NCBI RefSeq assembly: GCF_030246885.1
Contig: NZ_CP126739.1
Coordinates: forward strand, 3,162,001-3,226,000
DNA length: 64,000 nucleotides
Origin: Microbacterium sp. zg-B185
GTDB lineage: Bacteria > Actinomycetota > Actinomycetes > Actinomycetales > Microbacteriaceae
Reading direction: 5' to 3'
Shown: one piece after another, positions 44,832 through 54,487 of the stretch
Layout of the letters: every line of letters starts with the position of its first letter
Numbering within the stretch: position 1 is the first letter of the stretch
Translations under genes and position numbers: made by a program
The notes under the pieces: model-generated
What the model was told of the DNA's origin: nothing
The model's database searches: none
The model's input: the letters and a program-made list of their open reading frames with translations, nothing else

Positions 44832-45380
44832 GTGGATACCTCGACACTCATCTGGATCATCGTCGGCATCGTCGTGGTCGTGGCGGTGGTCATCATCATT
44901 GCGGTGGTGCTCTCGCGCCGGAACTCGGCGAAGCGGCTCGAAGCGCAGCACGAGAAGGCCCAGGGTCTGCGCGAGGATGCCCGCAAGACCGAGACGGCAG
45001 CCCGGGAGCGCGAGGCGCAGGCGGCGCAGGCGCGGGCGGACACCGCGAGTGCTGCCGCCGAGGCGGAGCAGGCCAAGGCACGCGCCGCTCAGGCCAGCGT
45101 CGAGGCCGACCGCGCCGCGGCGACCATCGACGACCACGCGTCCGACGCCGCGAAGCTGCGCGCGGAGCAGGCCGAGAAGCTGCGCGAAGCCGACAAGATC
45201 GATCCGGCGGTCACCACCGCCGGGTCGCGACGCACCGCAGATGACCGCCGCGCCGTCCAGGGCCACGAAGAGCCGGTGTTCGACGACGGCACCGCCGCCC
45301 GCGACCGCCGGGATGTCGTCCGCGACCAGGACGGCGACATCCGCACCGACGACCGTCCGTCCGCTCCGGGGCGCGCCTGA
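44832..45380 (+). CDS. Membrane-anchored coiled-coil protein
   Basis: 182 aa: one N-terminal transmembrane span (about 6-28), then an Ala/Glu/Lys/Arg-rich helix (about 33-125) with heptad character, and a charged, probably disordered tail rich in Asp and Arg. No family recognised; such proteins are common in actinobacteria as envelope or stress-related proteins. GTG start with GAAGGAG at 44818-44823. Confidence 0.75.
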   Translation: MDTSTLIWIIVGIVVVVAVVIIIAVVLSRRNSAKRLEAQHEKAQGLREDARKTETAAREREAQAAQARADTASAAAEAEQAKARAAQASVEADRAAATIDDHASDAAKLRAEQAEKLREADKIDPAVTTAGSRRTADDRRAVQGHEEPVFDDGTAARDRRDVVRDQDGDIRTDDRPSAPGRA

Positions 45381-45458
45381 TCAGAGGCCCCCGTCGCCGG
45401 CGCGCCAGAGCTCCCGCGCCGATTCGTCCGGCGTCGCAGCCGGCGCCCGCGGCCAGGC

Positions 45459-46367
45459 TCACCGCGGCGGGCGGCTCACCGTGCCGGAGCGGGCGGCGAA
45501 CGCGTCGTGCAGGGCGCTGCGCACCGCACGGATCCCGCTGCGCGACGCCGACGACTGCCGCGCAGCAGTGAAGATCTCGCGCGCAGGATTCCCCGGCAGA
45601 TCCAGCAACCGGACCGGGGGATCCAGATCGGCCCAGACCAGGTCGGGCAGCACGCCCACCGCGCGGCCGGCGGCGATCAGGCGCACCTGCGCGGTGAGGT
45701 CGGCGACCTCGAAGCGGACATCCGGCTCGAAACCGGCGGCCCGGCACTGCTGGAGCGCCCAGTACCGGGCGGCGGTCCCGGCCGGCTCCATCACCCACGC
45801 GCGGTCGCGCAGCTCGGCCACCCCGCCGGCGGGATCCTCGCGCGGCACGGCGAGGCGGATGGGATCGCTGCCCAGGCTCTCGCGTTCCAACCCGCCACGG
45901 TGCGCGCGCGTGTGCCCCGGATACTGCTCTGCGATCACCAGATCGAAACCGCGAGCGGACAGCTCGAACAGTCCCTCTTCGGGGGGCACTTCGGCGATCT
46001 CCACGCGCAACCGCGGCTCGCGATCGGCGAGCAGGGTCAGCGCGCCGGGCAGGATCGCCTGGGCCGCGGTCTGCAGCACCGCGACACGCACGGGGGCGAT
46101 GCCGGCCTGCAGCGACTCCAGCTCGCCGCGGATCTGCTCCTCCAGTTCCAGCGCCCGCGCCGCGTGCGCGGCGAGGGCGACGCCGTGCTCGGTGAGGCGC
46201 ACGCGTCTGCCGTCCGGAATCAGCAGGGGAACCCCCGCGTCGCGCTCGAGCTGCGCGAGCTGCTGCGAAATCGTCGAGGGACTGTAGGACAGCGCCTCCG
46301 CGACCGCCGCCAGGGTGCCGCGGAGCGCGAGCTCGTGCAGCAGCCGCAGCCGGCGCAGTTCGAACAC
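45459..46367 (-). CDS. LysR-family transcriptional regulator
   Basis: 302-aa LTTR: N-terminal winged helix (about 4-62, with TLAAVAEALSYSPSTISQQL) and two-lobe effector-binding domain. It is divergent from putA, with a typical LysR box between them, so it most likely controls proline utilisation, though the effector is not shown. GTG start with a GAGG ribosome-binding site. Confidence 0.9.
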   Translation of the reverse strand: MFELRRLRLLHELALRGTLAAVAEALSYSPSTISQQLAQLERDAGVPLLIPDGRRVRLTEHGVALAAHAARALELEEQIRGELESLQAGIAPVRVAVLQTAAQAILPGALTLLADREPRLRVEIAEVPPEEGLFELSARGFDLVIAEQYPGHTRAHRGGLERESLGSDPIRLAVPREDPAGGVAELRDRAWVMEPAGTAARYWALQQCRAAGFEPDVRFEVADLTAQVRLIAAGRAVGVLPDLVWADLDPPVRLLDLPGNPAREIFTAARQSSASRSGIRAVRSALHDAFAARSGTVSRPPR

Positions 46368-46425
46368 GGCGATCCTCGCTCAGGAAAAACAGTCGATGAG
46401 ACTGATTGGTATCGATCATAGATGG

Positions 46426-46438
46426 TCACTTTTCGTGA
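46426..46438. promoter_or_regulatory. LysR box (T-N11-A) upstream of putA
   Basis: TCACTTTTCGTGA: T-N11-A with inverted CAC/GTG arms, 27 bp before the putA start and 59 bp before the lysR start, where an LTTR would bind to control both. Confidence 0.55.
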
Positions 46439-46464
46439 ACGATCGGATGCCGCATGCTTGACTC

Positions 46465-49400
46465 ATGCACTCGACACCCGTGCCGCCCACCGCGCCCGCC
46501 GATACGCTCGCGGACCGGGCCATCGAGCTCGCCCGCCGGTGGGTCGCCGAGAGCGCTCAGGCCGACGTCGACCCCGCCGCCGCGCGGCTGGCGGGCGTGC
46601 TGAAAGACCCGAGCGGCCTGACGTTCACGATCGGCTTCGTGGACGGAGTGATGCGCCCCGAGAGCCTCGTCGCTGCGGCATCCAATCTGAGCCGCGTCGC
46701 CCCGCTGGTGCCGAAGTTCCTGCCCTGGTACCTGCGCCGCGCCGTGCAGGTCGGCGGTGTCGTCGCGCCGGTGCTGCCTGCACCGGTCGTTCCGCTGGCG
46801 CGCCGGGCCCTGCGCGAGATGGTCGGGCACCTCGTCGTCGACGCGCGCCCCGACAAGCTCGGTCCGGCGATCGCGCGCATCCGCGAGAGCGGGGCCAGGC
46901 TCAACCTGAACCTCCTGGGCGAGGCCGTTTTGGGCGAGCAGGAGGCGCTTCGGCGGCTGGAGGGCATCCACGAGCTGATCAGGCGGCCGGACGTGGACTA
47001 CGTCTCGGTCAAAGTCTCGGCGATCGCCAGTCACATCTCGATGTGGGCGTTCGACGAACTCGTCGACGAAGTGGTCGAACGGCTGAAGCCGCTTTACCTG
47101 ACCGCGGCCTCGCCGGACGCCGCGGACGGGCCGACGTTCATCAACCTCGACATGGAGGAGTACCGCGATCTGGATCTGACCATCGCGGTGTTCACCCGCA
47201 TCCTCGAGGATCCGAGGCTGCGCGGGCTCGAGGCGGGCATCGTCCTGCAGGCGTACCTGCCGGATGCCCTCCCCGCGCTCGAGCAGCTCACGGCATGGGC
47301 GCGGATGCGGGTGGAATCTGGTGGCGCGCGCATCAAGATCCGGCTCGTCAAAGGCGCGAACCTCGCCGTGGAGCGAGTGGATGCCGTGCTCCACGACTGG
47401 CCGCAGGCCACCTTCGACAGCAAGCTGGACTCCGACGCCAACTACCTGCGGTGCCTGGATGTCGCGCTGCGCCCGGAGCACACCGCGGCCGTGCGGATCG
47501 GGGTCGCCGGACACAATCTGTTCGACATCGCCTACGCGTGGCTGCTGGCCGGGCAGCGCGGAGTCCGGGACGAGATCGACGTCGAGATGCTGCTGGGCAT
47601 GGCCCAGGGTCAGGTCCAGGCGGTCGCCCGCGAGGTCGGGCAGGTGCTGCTGTACGTGCCGGTCGTCCGCCCCGACGAGTTCGACGTCGCGATCAGCTAC
47701 CTCGTCCGCCGGCTCGAAGAGAACGCGTCCAGCGAGAACTTCCTCTCCGCGGCCTTCGAGCTGGCCGAGGACCCGGCGCTGTTCGACCGCGAACGCGATC
47801 GGTTCGTGGCCTCCATCGCCCGCTCAGCGGATCCCTCATTGCGCACCGGACCGAACCGCAGCCAGGATCGGACCCGACCGCCCGCCGATCACCCAGGCGC
47901 GGGCGCGACCGAGCGCCTCGTGCGAGGCCCGGCTGGTCAAGGAACGGGGACCGATGGCACCTCGAGCGACCGCAACGACGGCGCAGGTGAGGAAGGTCCC
48001 GCGCGTTTGACGCAGGCCGTGCTCGGCATCGGCCGGCCCGGCTCGGGCGACGGCGACACGGTGCCGATCGAGCCCTCGGCCGCGGCCAGCCTCTTCGGTG
48101 GCGCCGCCTTCGTCGAGACTGCGGTGTATGCCTCGCGGGAGGCTGACGGCCGCGCGGCCGGCGCCCCCGGTTTCCGCAACGCGGCGGACTCCGACCCGTC
48201 GCTGGCGGCCAACCGGGAGTGGAGCCGCGGCATCCTGGACCGGATCCGGATCTCGCGCAGCGGGGCGGCCGCGGATCCGGAGGCGATGCCCGGAAGCGCG
48301 ACCATCGCGGCGGCGCGGATCACCGACTCCGACGCGCTCGAGAACACCGTCGCGCGCGTGCGCCAGGCCGCCGAGGCGTGGGGCGCTCAGCCGGCGAGCG
48401 AGCGGGCCGCAGTGCTGGAGGCGGCGGCCCGGTCCCTTGAGGCGCGCCGCGGTGAGCTGATCGAGGTCGCTGCTTCCGAGACGGGCAAGGTCTTCGCCGA
48501 AGCGGACGTCGAGGTCAGTGAAGCGGTCGACTTCGCCGCGTACTACGCCGCGACGGCGCGAGAGCTGGACCGCGTCAGCGGGGCGGTGTTCGTGCCCTCC
48601 CGCCTGACCGTGGTCACGCCGCCGTGGAACTTCCCGATCGCGATCCCCGCCGGTGGGGTGCTCGCAGCGCTCGCCGCCGGCTCCGGGGTCGTGTTCAAAC
48701 CCGCGCCGCAGGCTCGCCGCTGCGCGGCCGTGGTCGCCGAGGCACTGTGGGATGCCGGGGTGCCTCGCGATGTCCTGGCCCTCGTCGACATCGACGAGGG
48801 CGCACTGGGGGAGCGGCTGGTGTCCCATCCGCACGTCGACCGCGTGATCCTCACCGGATCCTGGGAGACGGCGGCCCTGTTCCGCTCCTGGCGCACCGAC
48901 CTGCCGCTGCTGGCCGAGACCAGCGGCAAGAACGCGATGATCGTGATGCCCTCCGCCGACCTCGACCTGGCGGCGGCGGACCTCGTCAAGAGCGCGTTCG
49001 GCCACGCCGGACAGAAGTGCTCCGCGGCGTCCCTGGCGATCCTCGTCGGTCCGGTCGGCCGCTCCAAGCGCTTCGCACGTCAACTCGTGGATGCCGCGAC
49101 CTCGCTGCGCATCGGACCCCCCAGCGACCCGATGGCCGAGGTGGGACCGGTCATCGAGCCCCCGCAAGGCAAGCTGGCGTGGGCGCTGACCACCCTCGAG
49201 GAGGGCGAGCACTGGCTCGTCGAGCCACGCCCGCTGGATGAGGGAGGGGAGTTCGCCGGGCGCCTTTGGAGTCCCGGCATCCGCACCGGCGTGCAGCCGG
49301 GATCTCGGTTCCATCGCGAGGAGTTCTTCGGCCCGGTCCTGGGCGTGATGCATGCCCACTCGCTGGCGCACGCGATCCGGCTGCAGAACGCGGTGGCCTA

Positions 49401-50274
49401 CGGTCTCACCGCGGGCCTGTACACGCAGAACCCCGACGATCTGGCCGCCTGGCTGAGCGAGGTTGAAGCGGGCAACCTCTACGTCAACCGGGGGATCACC
49501 GGCGCGATCGTGCAGCGCCAGCCGTTCGGCGGCTGGAAGCGCTCCTCGGTCGGCGCCGGCGCCAAGGCGGGTGGACCCAACTACCTCATCGGCCTGGGCT
49601 CCTGGCGCCCGTCGGGAGGCGCTGCGACCTCGGCGACGCTGCACCTGCGCGGGCTGGATTCGCGGATCACCACCGTGATCGAGGCGGCCCAGCCGTCGCT
49701 GGACTACGAGTCGTTCGAGTGGCTGCGCCGCGGCGCGCTCTCGGACGCGCTGGCCTGGGACCGCGAGTTCGGTCAGGTCCGCGACGTCTCGCATCTGGGC
49801 GTGGAGCGGAACCTGTTCCGCTATCGCCCGCTGCCGGTCGCCGTCCGGGCGACGGCGGATGCGTCGTGGCAGGCACTGCTGCGGGTCGTCGTGGCCGGGC
49901 TTCGCGCCGGTTCCGAGTTCACGCTGAGTGCTCCGGTCGGGCTGCCGGCCGCAGTGCGCCGGTCCCTCAGCGACCAGGGCGCGGCGGTCTTCGTCGAGAC
50001 CGAGGAGCAGTGGCTGGAGCGGATGGTGGCCGAGGATGAGGCGTCCGGTCCCCGTCCGCCCCGTGCGCGCCTGGTCGGACCCGCGCCGTCGGCCTCGGCG
50101 TTGCATCGCGCGTTGGCCGACGCCGTGTCAGGCGACCCCGACCTGGCGATCTACTCGAACGAGGTGACCACCTCGGGCAGGCTCGAGTTGCTGCCGTTCC
50201 TGCACGAGCAGTCCATCACTATCACCGCGCACCGCTTCGGAAACCCCGACGCCTGGTCGGAACAGGTGATCTGA
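46465..50274 (+). CDS. putA: Bifunctional proline dehydrogenase / L-glutamate-gamma-semialdehyde dehydrogenase
   Basis: Oxidises proline to P5C (FAD) and then glutamate semialdehyde to glutamate (NAD). The PRODH barrel covers about 25-450, with YVSVKVSAIASHISMW, FINLDMEEYRDLDLT and RIKIRLVKGANL. The ALDH domain covers about 570-1050, with PPWNFPIAIPAGG and catalytic Cys852 in GQKCSAAS. A C-terminal region of about 200 aa follows. Between the domains (about 455-560) is a Gly/Ala/Arg-rich insert longer than I expect for the family. The ATG at 46465 lies 6 nt after CATGCT, a weak -10. No DNA-binding N-terminal domain, so the adjacent LysR is the likely regulator. Confidence 0.94.
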   Translation: MHSTPVPPTAPADTLADRAIELARRWVAESAQADVDPAAARLAGVLKDPSGLTFTIGFVDGVMRPESLVAAASNLSRVAPLVPKFLPWYLRRAVQVGGVVAPVLPAPVVPLARRALREMVGHLVVDARPDKLGPAIARIRESGARLNLNLLGEAVLGEQEALRRLEGIHELIRRPDVDYVSVKVSAIASHISMWAFDELVDEVVERLKPLYLTAASPDAADGPTFINLDMEEYRDLDLTIAVFTRILEDPRLRGLEAGIVLQAYLPDALPALEQLTAWARMRVESGGARIKIRLVKGANLAVERVDAVLHDWPQATFDSKLDSDANYLRCLDVALRPEHTAAVRIGVAGHNLFDIAYAWLLAGQRGVRDEIDVEMLLGMAQGQVQAVAREVGQVLLYVPVVRPDEFDVAISYLVRRLEENASSENFLSAAFELAEDPALFDRERDRFVASIARSADPSLRTGPNRSQDRTRPPADHPGAGATERLVRGPAGQGTGTDGTSSDRNDGAGEEGPARLTQAVLGIGRPGSGDGDTVPIEPSAAASLFGGAAFVETAVYASREADGRAAGAPGFRNAADSDPSLAANREWSRGILDRIRISRSGAAADPEAMPGSATIAAARITDSDALENTVARVRQAAEAWGAQPASERAAVLEAAARSLEARRGELIEVAASETGKVFAEADVEVSEAVDFAAYYAATARELDRVSGAVFVPSRLTVVTPPWNFPIAIPAGGVLAALAAGSGVVFKPAPQARRCAAVVAEALWDAGVPRDVLALVDIDEGALGERLVSHPHVDRVILTGSWETAALFRSWRTDLPLLAETSGKNAMIVMPSADLDLAAADLVKSAFGHAGQKCSAASLAILVGPVGRSKRFARQLVDAATSLRIGPPSDPMAEVGPVIEPPQGKLAWALTTLEEGEHWLVEPRPLDEGGEFAGRLWSPGIRTGVQPGSRFHREEFFGPVLGVMHAHSLAHAIRLQNAVAYGLTAGLYTQNPDDLAAWLSEVEAGNLYVNRGITGAIVQRQPFGGWKRSSVGAGAKAGGPNYLIGLGSWRPSGGAATSATLHLRGLDSRITTVIEAAQPSLDYESFEWLRRGALSDALAWDREFGQVRDVSHLGVERNLFRYRPLPVAVRATADASWQALLRVVVAGLRAGSEFTLSAPVGLPAAVRRSLSDQGAAVFVETEEQWLERMVAEDEASGPRPPRARLVGPAPSASALHRALADAVSGDPDLAIYSNEVTTSGRLELLPFLHEQSITITAHRFGNPDAWSEQVI

Positions 50275-50382
50275 CCGACCGCCTGCGCGACGGATTCCCG
50301 AGGAGAAAGAAGTTATCTTTCTAGCCGTCAGCGCGATGTGCCACCACGATGGTCTGTGGGGGGACGGACGTACTGCCGGATT

Positions 50383-51174
50383 TCAGGTCTCGACGGTGCG
50401 TCCTTCTGCTGGGGGATCTGCGACCCCGGCCACCGGCGTCCGCGCCGGCTGGCCGGGGGCCGCGTTCCCCTCCGAGGCGGCGACCGTGAACCCCTCCACG
50501 AGCCCCAGGATCGCGAGGCCGAACAGGGTCCACCGTCCGCTCGGGACCTCCGCGTCCTGCGGGATGTCGTAGCGCGGGTGGCCCAGTCCCTCGGCGGATC
50601 GGATGGCGAAGCCCTCACCCAGCGCCGCCATCGCCTCGGTGAAGTCGGTGATGGTCAGCGGCGAGCGCATCCGGCGCCCGTACCGCTCCAGGAGAGCGGC
50701 GTAGAAGTCGGCGAACGCTGCCACCGACCCGAGGTGCCGCTCCGCGCTGGCCACCCGCAGCTCGGGCCACGCCCCCGCCGCAGTGCGCAGCGCGAGCGCG
50801 GTGATGAACGCGTGCGAGTCGCGGGACTCCGGTTCGAGATGGAACTTGGAGGCATAGGTGACGTGGTCCTGTGCCGCCGCGCGCACGACCTCGTGCATCG
50901 AGCCGTCCGCGGCCAGCACGTCCTGGATCGCGCCCACTGCGCTGGCCACCGGCGGGGCGAACCGGAGCCCGACCATCTCCACCGCCAGATCGCGGTGGAA
51001 CTCCGTCTGGTCCGCCCAGATCCGGTAGGCCGCTCCGGTCGTCAGACCGACCGAGCGGAGGACCTCCTGCAGCCGGATGTGCTGGACGCCCGCGGTCACG
51101 CCGCGCTCCAGCAGCATCTGGATGGCGGCCTCGAGGATCAGGCGTCGAGTCTCGTCAGCGGTGCGGCGCGGCAT
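50383..51174 (-). CDS. TetR-family transcriptional regulator
   Basis: 263 aa. N-terminal helix-turn-helix (about 8-55, TRRLILEAAIQMLLERG and LQEVLRSVGLTTGAAYRIW), then a helical ligand domain. The C-terminal segment of about 35 residues is Pro/Ala rich. The target is unknown; it is divergent from the ddaH-rocD operon. The ATG at 51174 lies 6 nt after CAGGCT, a weak -10, suggesting leaderless initiation. Confidence 0.82.
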   Translation of the reverse strand: MPRRTADETRRLILEAAIQMLLERGVTAGVQHIRLQEVLRSVGLTTGAAYRIWADQTEFHRDLAVEMVGLRFAPPVASAVGAIQDVLAADGSMHEVVRAAAQDHVTYASKFHLEPESRDSHAFITALALRTAAGAWPELRVASAERHLGSVAAFADFYAALLERYGRRMRSPLTITDFTEAMAALGEGFAIRSAEGLGHPRYDIPQDAEVPSGRWTLFGLAILGLVEGFTVAASEGNAAPGQPARTPVAGVADPPAEGRTVET

Positions 51175-51470
51175 GCTCCCAGCCTGGCAGGCGCGCAGCA
51201 GGCCGCGCGTCACCGACGCACGAGACAGATTCCCCGGCGGCTTCTTCCGGCCGAGCGCAGCGCGAACGCCGCAGAACAGGTGAGGACGGATGCCGCGGCC
51301 GACGCGGGCGATTCGTCGTCTGCACCGGGGATCCCGACTGCCCGCATGCGAGAATGGGTGGCGGCGTGCCTGAGTCGTACCCTTCCACCCCACGCACCTG
51401 AGCGAAGGCAGCGGGCCGAAGGGCCGCCGGGCCCCTGGACAGCGTCCGCCGCCCCTGCCTGAGGAGCAGA

Positions 51471-52364
51471 ATGTCCACGCAGAACACGGCGCCGGCAGCC
51501 GAAGCGCTGAGCGCCTCCGCCCGCACGCAGCATCATCGCCGCTACCTGATGTGCCGTCCGGAGCACTTCACGGTCAGCTACACGATCAACCCTTGGATGG
51601 TGCCGGCGAACCCCACGGACACGGCCGTCGCCGTGCGCCAATGGCAGACGCTGTATGACACCTACCTCGCGCTCGGACACGAGGTCGAGCTCATCGACCC
51701 GATCGAGGGGCTGCCCGACATGGTCTACACCGCCAACGGCGGGTTCGTGATCGACGGTGTGGCGTACGGGCCGAAGTTCCGCTTCCGGGAGCGCGCCGGC
51801 GAGGCGGGGCCGTTCATCGACTGGTTCCGCGCGCACGGGTTCGACACTCGCGTGCCCACGGAGGTCAACGAGGGCGAGGGGGACTTCCTGCTGGTCGGGG
51901 ACACGATCCTCGCCGGCACCGGCTTCCGCTCCACCGGCGACAGCCACCGCGAGGTCGGCGAGGTGTTCGGCCGCGAGGTCGTCTCGCTCAGCCTCACCGA
52001 TCCCCGCTTCTACCACCTGGACACAGCGCTCACCGTGCTCGACCCCGTAGAAGGCGTGGACAACGGCGGGCCGGAACGGGCAAACATCGCCTACCTGCCG
52101 GCCGCGTTCGACGCGCGCAGCCAGGCGATCCTGGCCGACCGCTACCCGGAGGCCGTCCACGTCTCGGACGAGGACGGCTCGGTGTTCGGTCTCAACTCCG
52201 CCAGCGACGGGCGCAACGTCCTCATCTCGCCCCGCGCGAAGGGCTTCGAACGACAGCTGCGCGAGCGCGGCTACCATCCGGTGCTGATCGATCTGTCCGA
52301 ACTCCTGCTCGGCGGCGGCGGCATCAAATGCTGCACGCTGGAGCTTCGCGGAGCGGCGTCATGA
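51471..52364 (+). CDS. ddaH: Dimethylargininase / arginine-dihydrolase-like amidinohydrolase
   Basis: 297-aa guanidine-modifying enzyme with the pentein fold. The TVSYTINPWMVP start, FVIDGVAYGPKF, catalytic His in FYHLDTAL and Cys287 in GGGIKCCTLEL are seen. The family includes dimethylargininases (to citrulline) and arginine dihydrolases (to ornithine, ammonia and CO2). The stop overlaps rocD (ATGA), and ornithine is RocD's substrate, which favours an ornithine-yielding or arginine-directed reaction; this is inference. GAGGAG precedes the ATG. Confidence 0.82.
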   Translation: MSTQNTAPAAEALSASARTQHHRRYLMCRPEHFTVSYTINPWMVPANPTDTAVAVRQWQTLYDTYLALGHEVELIDPIEGLPDMVYTANGGFVIDGVAYGPKFRFRERAGEAGPFIDWFRAHGFDTRVPTEVNEGEGDFLLVGDTILAGTGFRSTGDSHREVGEVFGREVVSLSLTDPRFYHLDTALTVLDPVEGVDNGGPERANIAYLPAAFDARSQAILADRYPEAVHVSDEDGSVFGLNSASDGRNVLISPRAKGFERQLRERGYHPVLIDLSELLLGGGGIKCCTLELRGAAS

Positions 52365-53584
52365 CCGTCCCGATGGTCCTGGACGCCGCCACCTCTGCCG
52401 TCATCGCGGCCGAGGCCGCGCACGTGGCACACAACTATCACCCGCTGCCGGTCGTCATCGCGCGCGGTGAGGGAGCGTGGGTGACCGATGTCGAGGGCAA
52501 GCGCTACCTCGACCTGCTGTCGGCCTACTCCGCGCTGAACTTCGGGCACCGGCATCCGGCGATCCTCGCCGCCGCCCAGGAGCAGCTGGCCCGCCTGACG
52601 CTCACCAGCCGCGCGTACCACAACGACCAGCTCGGCGTCTTCGGCGCGGCACTGGCCGGGCTGTGCGGCAAGGACCTCGTCCTGCCGATGAACACCGGCG
52701 CGGAGGCCGTGGAGACCGGCATCAAGGTCGCGCGAGCCTGGGGCTACCGCGTGAAGGGGATCGCCCGCGACCGGGCGACGGTCGTGGTCGCAGGCGGGAA
52801 CTTCCACGGCCGCACCACCACCATCGTCGGCTTCAGCGACGACCCACAGGCGCGCGATGACTTCGGCCCGTACGCGCCGGGGTTCCGCACCGTGCCGTTC
52901 GGGGATGCCGCGGCGCTGGAGGCGGCGATCGACGAGAACACCGCGGCGGTGCTGCTCGAGCCGATCCAGGGCGAGGCCGGTGTCATCCTCCCGCCGGAGG
53001 GCTACCTGCGCGCCGTGCGCGAGATCACCGAGCGGCACAACGTGCTGTTCATCGCCGATGAGATCCAGTCCGGACTGGGCCGAGTGGGCGAGACGTTCGC
53101 ATGCGACCGCGAAGGCGTCGTGCCGGACATGTACCTGCTGGGCAAAGCGCTGGGCGGTGGCATTCTGCCGCTGTCGGCGGTCGTGGCGAACAGCGACGTC
53201 CTCGGGGTGATTCGCCCCGGTGAGCACGGCTCCACGTTCGGCGGCAACCCGCTGGCCGCGGCGGTCGGCACCCGCGTCGTCGAGATGCTGACCACCGGCG
53301 AGTTCCAGCGCCGGGCGGCCGCCCTCGGCGAGCACCTCGAGGCCAAACTCGCCGAGCTCATCGGCGCGGGGGTCACCGCGGTGCGGGTGGTCGGGCTGTG
53401 GGCCGGCATCGACATCGATCCGGCAAGCGGCACCGGCCGCGAGATCGCGGAGCGACTGATCGGCCGAGGGGTTCTGGTCAAGGACACGCACGGTCAGACC
53501 ATCCGCATCGCACCGCCGCTCGTGGTGCGAGCTACCGAGCTGGACTGGGCCGTCGAGCAGCTGCGCCTGGTCCTGGCCAGTTGA
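52361..53584 (+). CDS. rocD: Ornithine--oxo-acid aminotransferase
   Basis: Class-III PLP aminotransferase converting ornithine to glutamate-gamma-semialdehyde. 407 aa. Signatures: NTGAEAVETGIKVAR, GNFHGRT, IADEIQSGLGR (PLP Asp) and Schiff-base Lys262 in LLGKALGGG. The ATG overlaps the upstream stop. Its product is the substrate of the PutA ALDH domain encoded 2 kb upstream, linking arginine, ornithine and proline catabolism. Confidence 0.93.
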   Translation: MTVPMVLDAATSAVIAAEAAHVAHNYHPLPVVIARGEGAWVTDVEGKRYLDLLSAYSALNFGHRHPAILAAAQEQLARLTLTSRAYHNDQLGVFGAALAGLCGKDLVLPMNTGAEAVETGIKVARAWGYRVKGIARDRATVVVAGGNFHGRTTTIVGFSDDPQARDDFGPYAPGFRTVPFGDAAALEAAIDENTAAVLLEPIQGEAGVILPPEGYLRAVREITERHNVLFIADEIQSGLGRVGETFACDREGVVPDMYLLGKALGGGILPLSAVVANSDVLGVIRPGEHGSTFGGNPLAAAVGTRVVEMLTTGEFQRRAAALGEHLEAKLAELIGAGVTAVRVVGLWAGIDIDPASGTGREIAERLIGRGVLVKDTHGQTIRIAPPLVVRATELDWAVEQLRLVLAS

Positions 53585-53631
53585 GCCGCCCCGCGGCACG
53601 GGCGGCGCGCGCGGCGGTCGATAATGAGACG

Positions 53632-54429
53632 GTGGCGTTGGAGCAGCAGGCGGAGCAGGACGAGGGCGGCCCGCCGCGCTCGGTGATCGATCGGGCGTTC
53701 GCGATTCTGGGCACGTTCCAGGGCGGACGCATCCGCCAGTCCCTGTCGGACATCAGCCGGAGGACGGGTCTGCCCATCGCGACCTGCTACCGGATCGTCC
53801 AGCGCCTCACCGACTGGGGCGCGCTGGAGCGGGACGGTGAGAGCAAGTACCGCGTCGGCCTCCGCCTGTGGGAGGTGGCCTCACTTGCTCCGCGCGCGGT
53901 CGGTCTGCAACGGCTGGCGAGACCGTACATCCAGGACCTCTACGAGACCACAGGCTACGCATCGCACCTCGCGATCCGGGAGGGTCTCGAGCTGGTCTCC
54001 ATCGAACGCTTCCAGAGCCCTCGTCGTCCCACCCGACGGCCGCTCGTCGGGGGACGCTATCCGATGCACGCGACGGCCATCGGCCAGGTCCTGCTGGCAC
54101 ATGCTCCGGAGGACGTGCGCGAGCAGGTGCTCTCCGGCGAGCTGGAGCCGTACACGTCGCGCACCTACACGGATCGCGCCGCGCTCGAGCGGGCACTCGC
54201 CGACATCGCGCGGGCCGGCTATGCGGTCAGCGACCGGCAGATCGACAACGTGCACATCGGTGTGGCGGCTCCGGTGCGCGGCGCGGACGGAACCGTGATC
54301 GCGGCCGTCTCGCTCGCCCTGACCGAGAAGGATGTCGACGGCAAGAACATGATCCACCTCGTGCGCCTCACCGCTGCGTCCATCTCGCGGGCACTGGAGG
54401 CGGCCGGCTTCGACGGGTCGAGCGGCTGA
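53632..54429 (+). CDS. IclR-family transcriptional regulator
   Basis: 265 aa. N-terminal winged helix (about 18-75, LSDISRRTGLPIATCYRIVQRL) and C-terminal IclR effector domain (about 90-260, with RYPMHATAIGQVLLAH). The GTG at 53632 lies 6 nt after GATAAT (53620-53625), consistent with leaderless initiation. It precedes the aldehyde dehydrogenase gene with a palindrome between them and is the likely local regulator. Confidence 0.88.
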   Translation: MALEQQAEQDEGGPPRSVIDRAFAILGTFQGGRIRQSLSDISRRTGLPIATCYRIVQRLTDWGALERDGESKYRVGLRLWEVASLAPRAVGLQRLARPYIQDLYETTGYASHLAIREGLELVSIERFQSPRRPTRRPLVGGRYPMHATAIGQVLLAHAPEDVREQVLSGELEPYTSRTYTDRAALERALADIARAGYAVSDRQIDNVHIGVAAPVRGADGTVIAAVSLALTEKDVDGKNMIHLVRLTAASISRALEAAGFDGSSG

Positions 54430-54447
54430 GCTCCGGCATCCGAGAAA

Positions 54448-54463
54448 TATACCTATGGGTATA
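54448..54463. promoter_or_regulatory. Palindromic operator candidate before aldehyde dehydrogenase
   Basis: TATACC-TATG-GGTATA, perfect 6-bp arms. It ends 11 bp before a TAGGCT -10 (54475-54480) that is 7 nt from the ATG, so it covers the -35 region. Likely IclR target. Confidence 0.55.
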
Positions 54464-54487
54464 GCCATGAATGCTAGGCTCTCGCCC

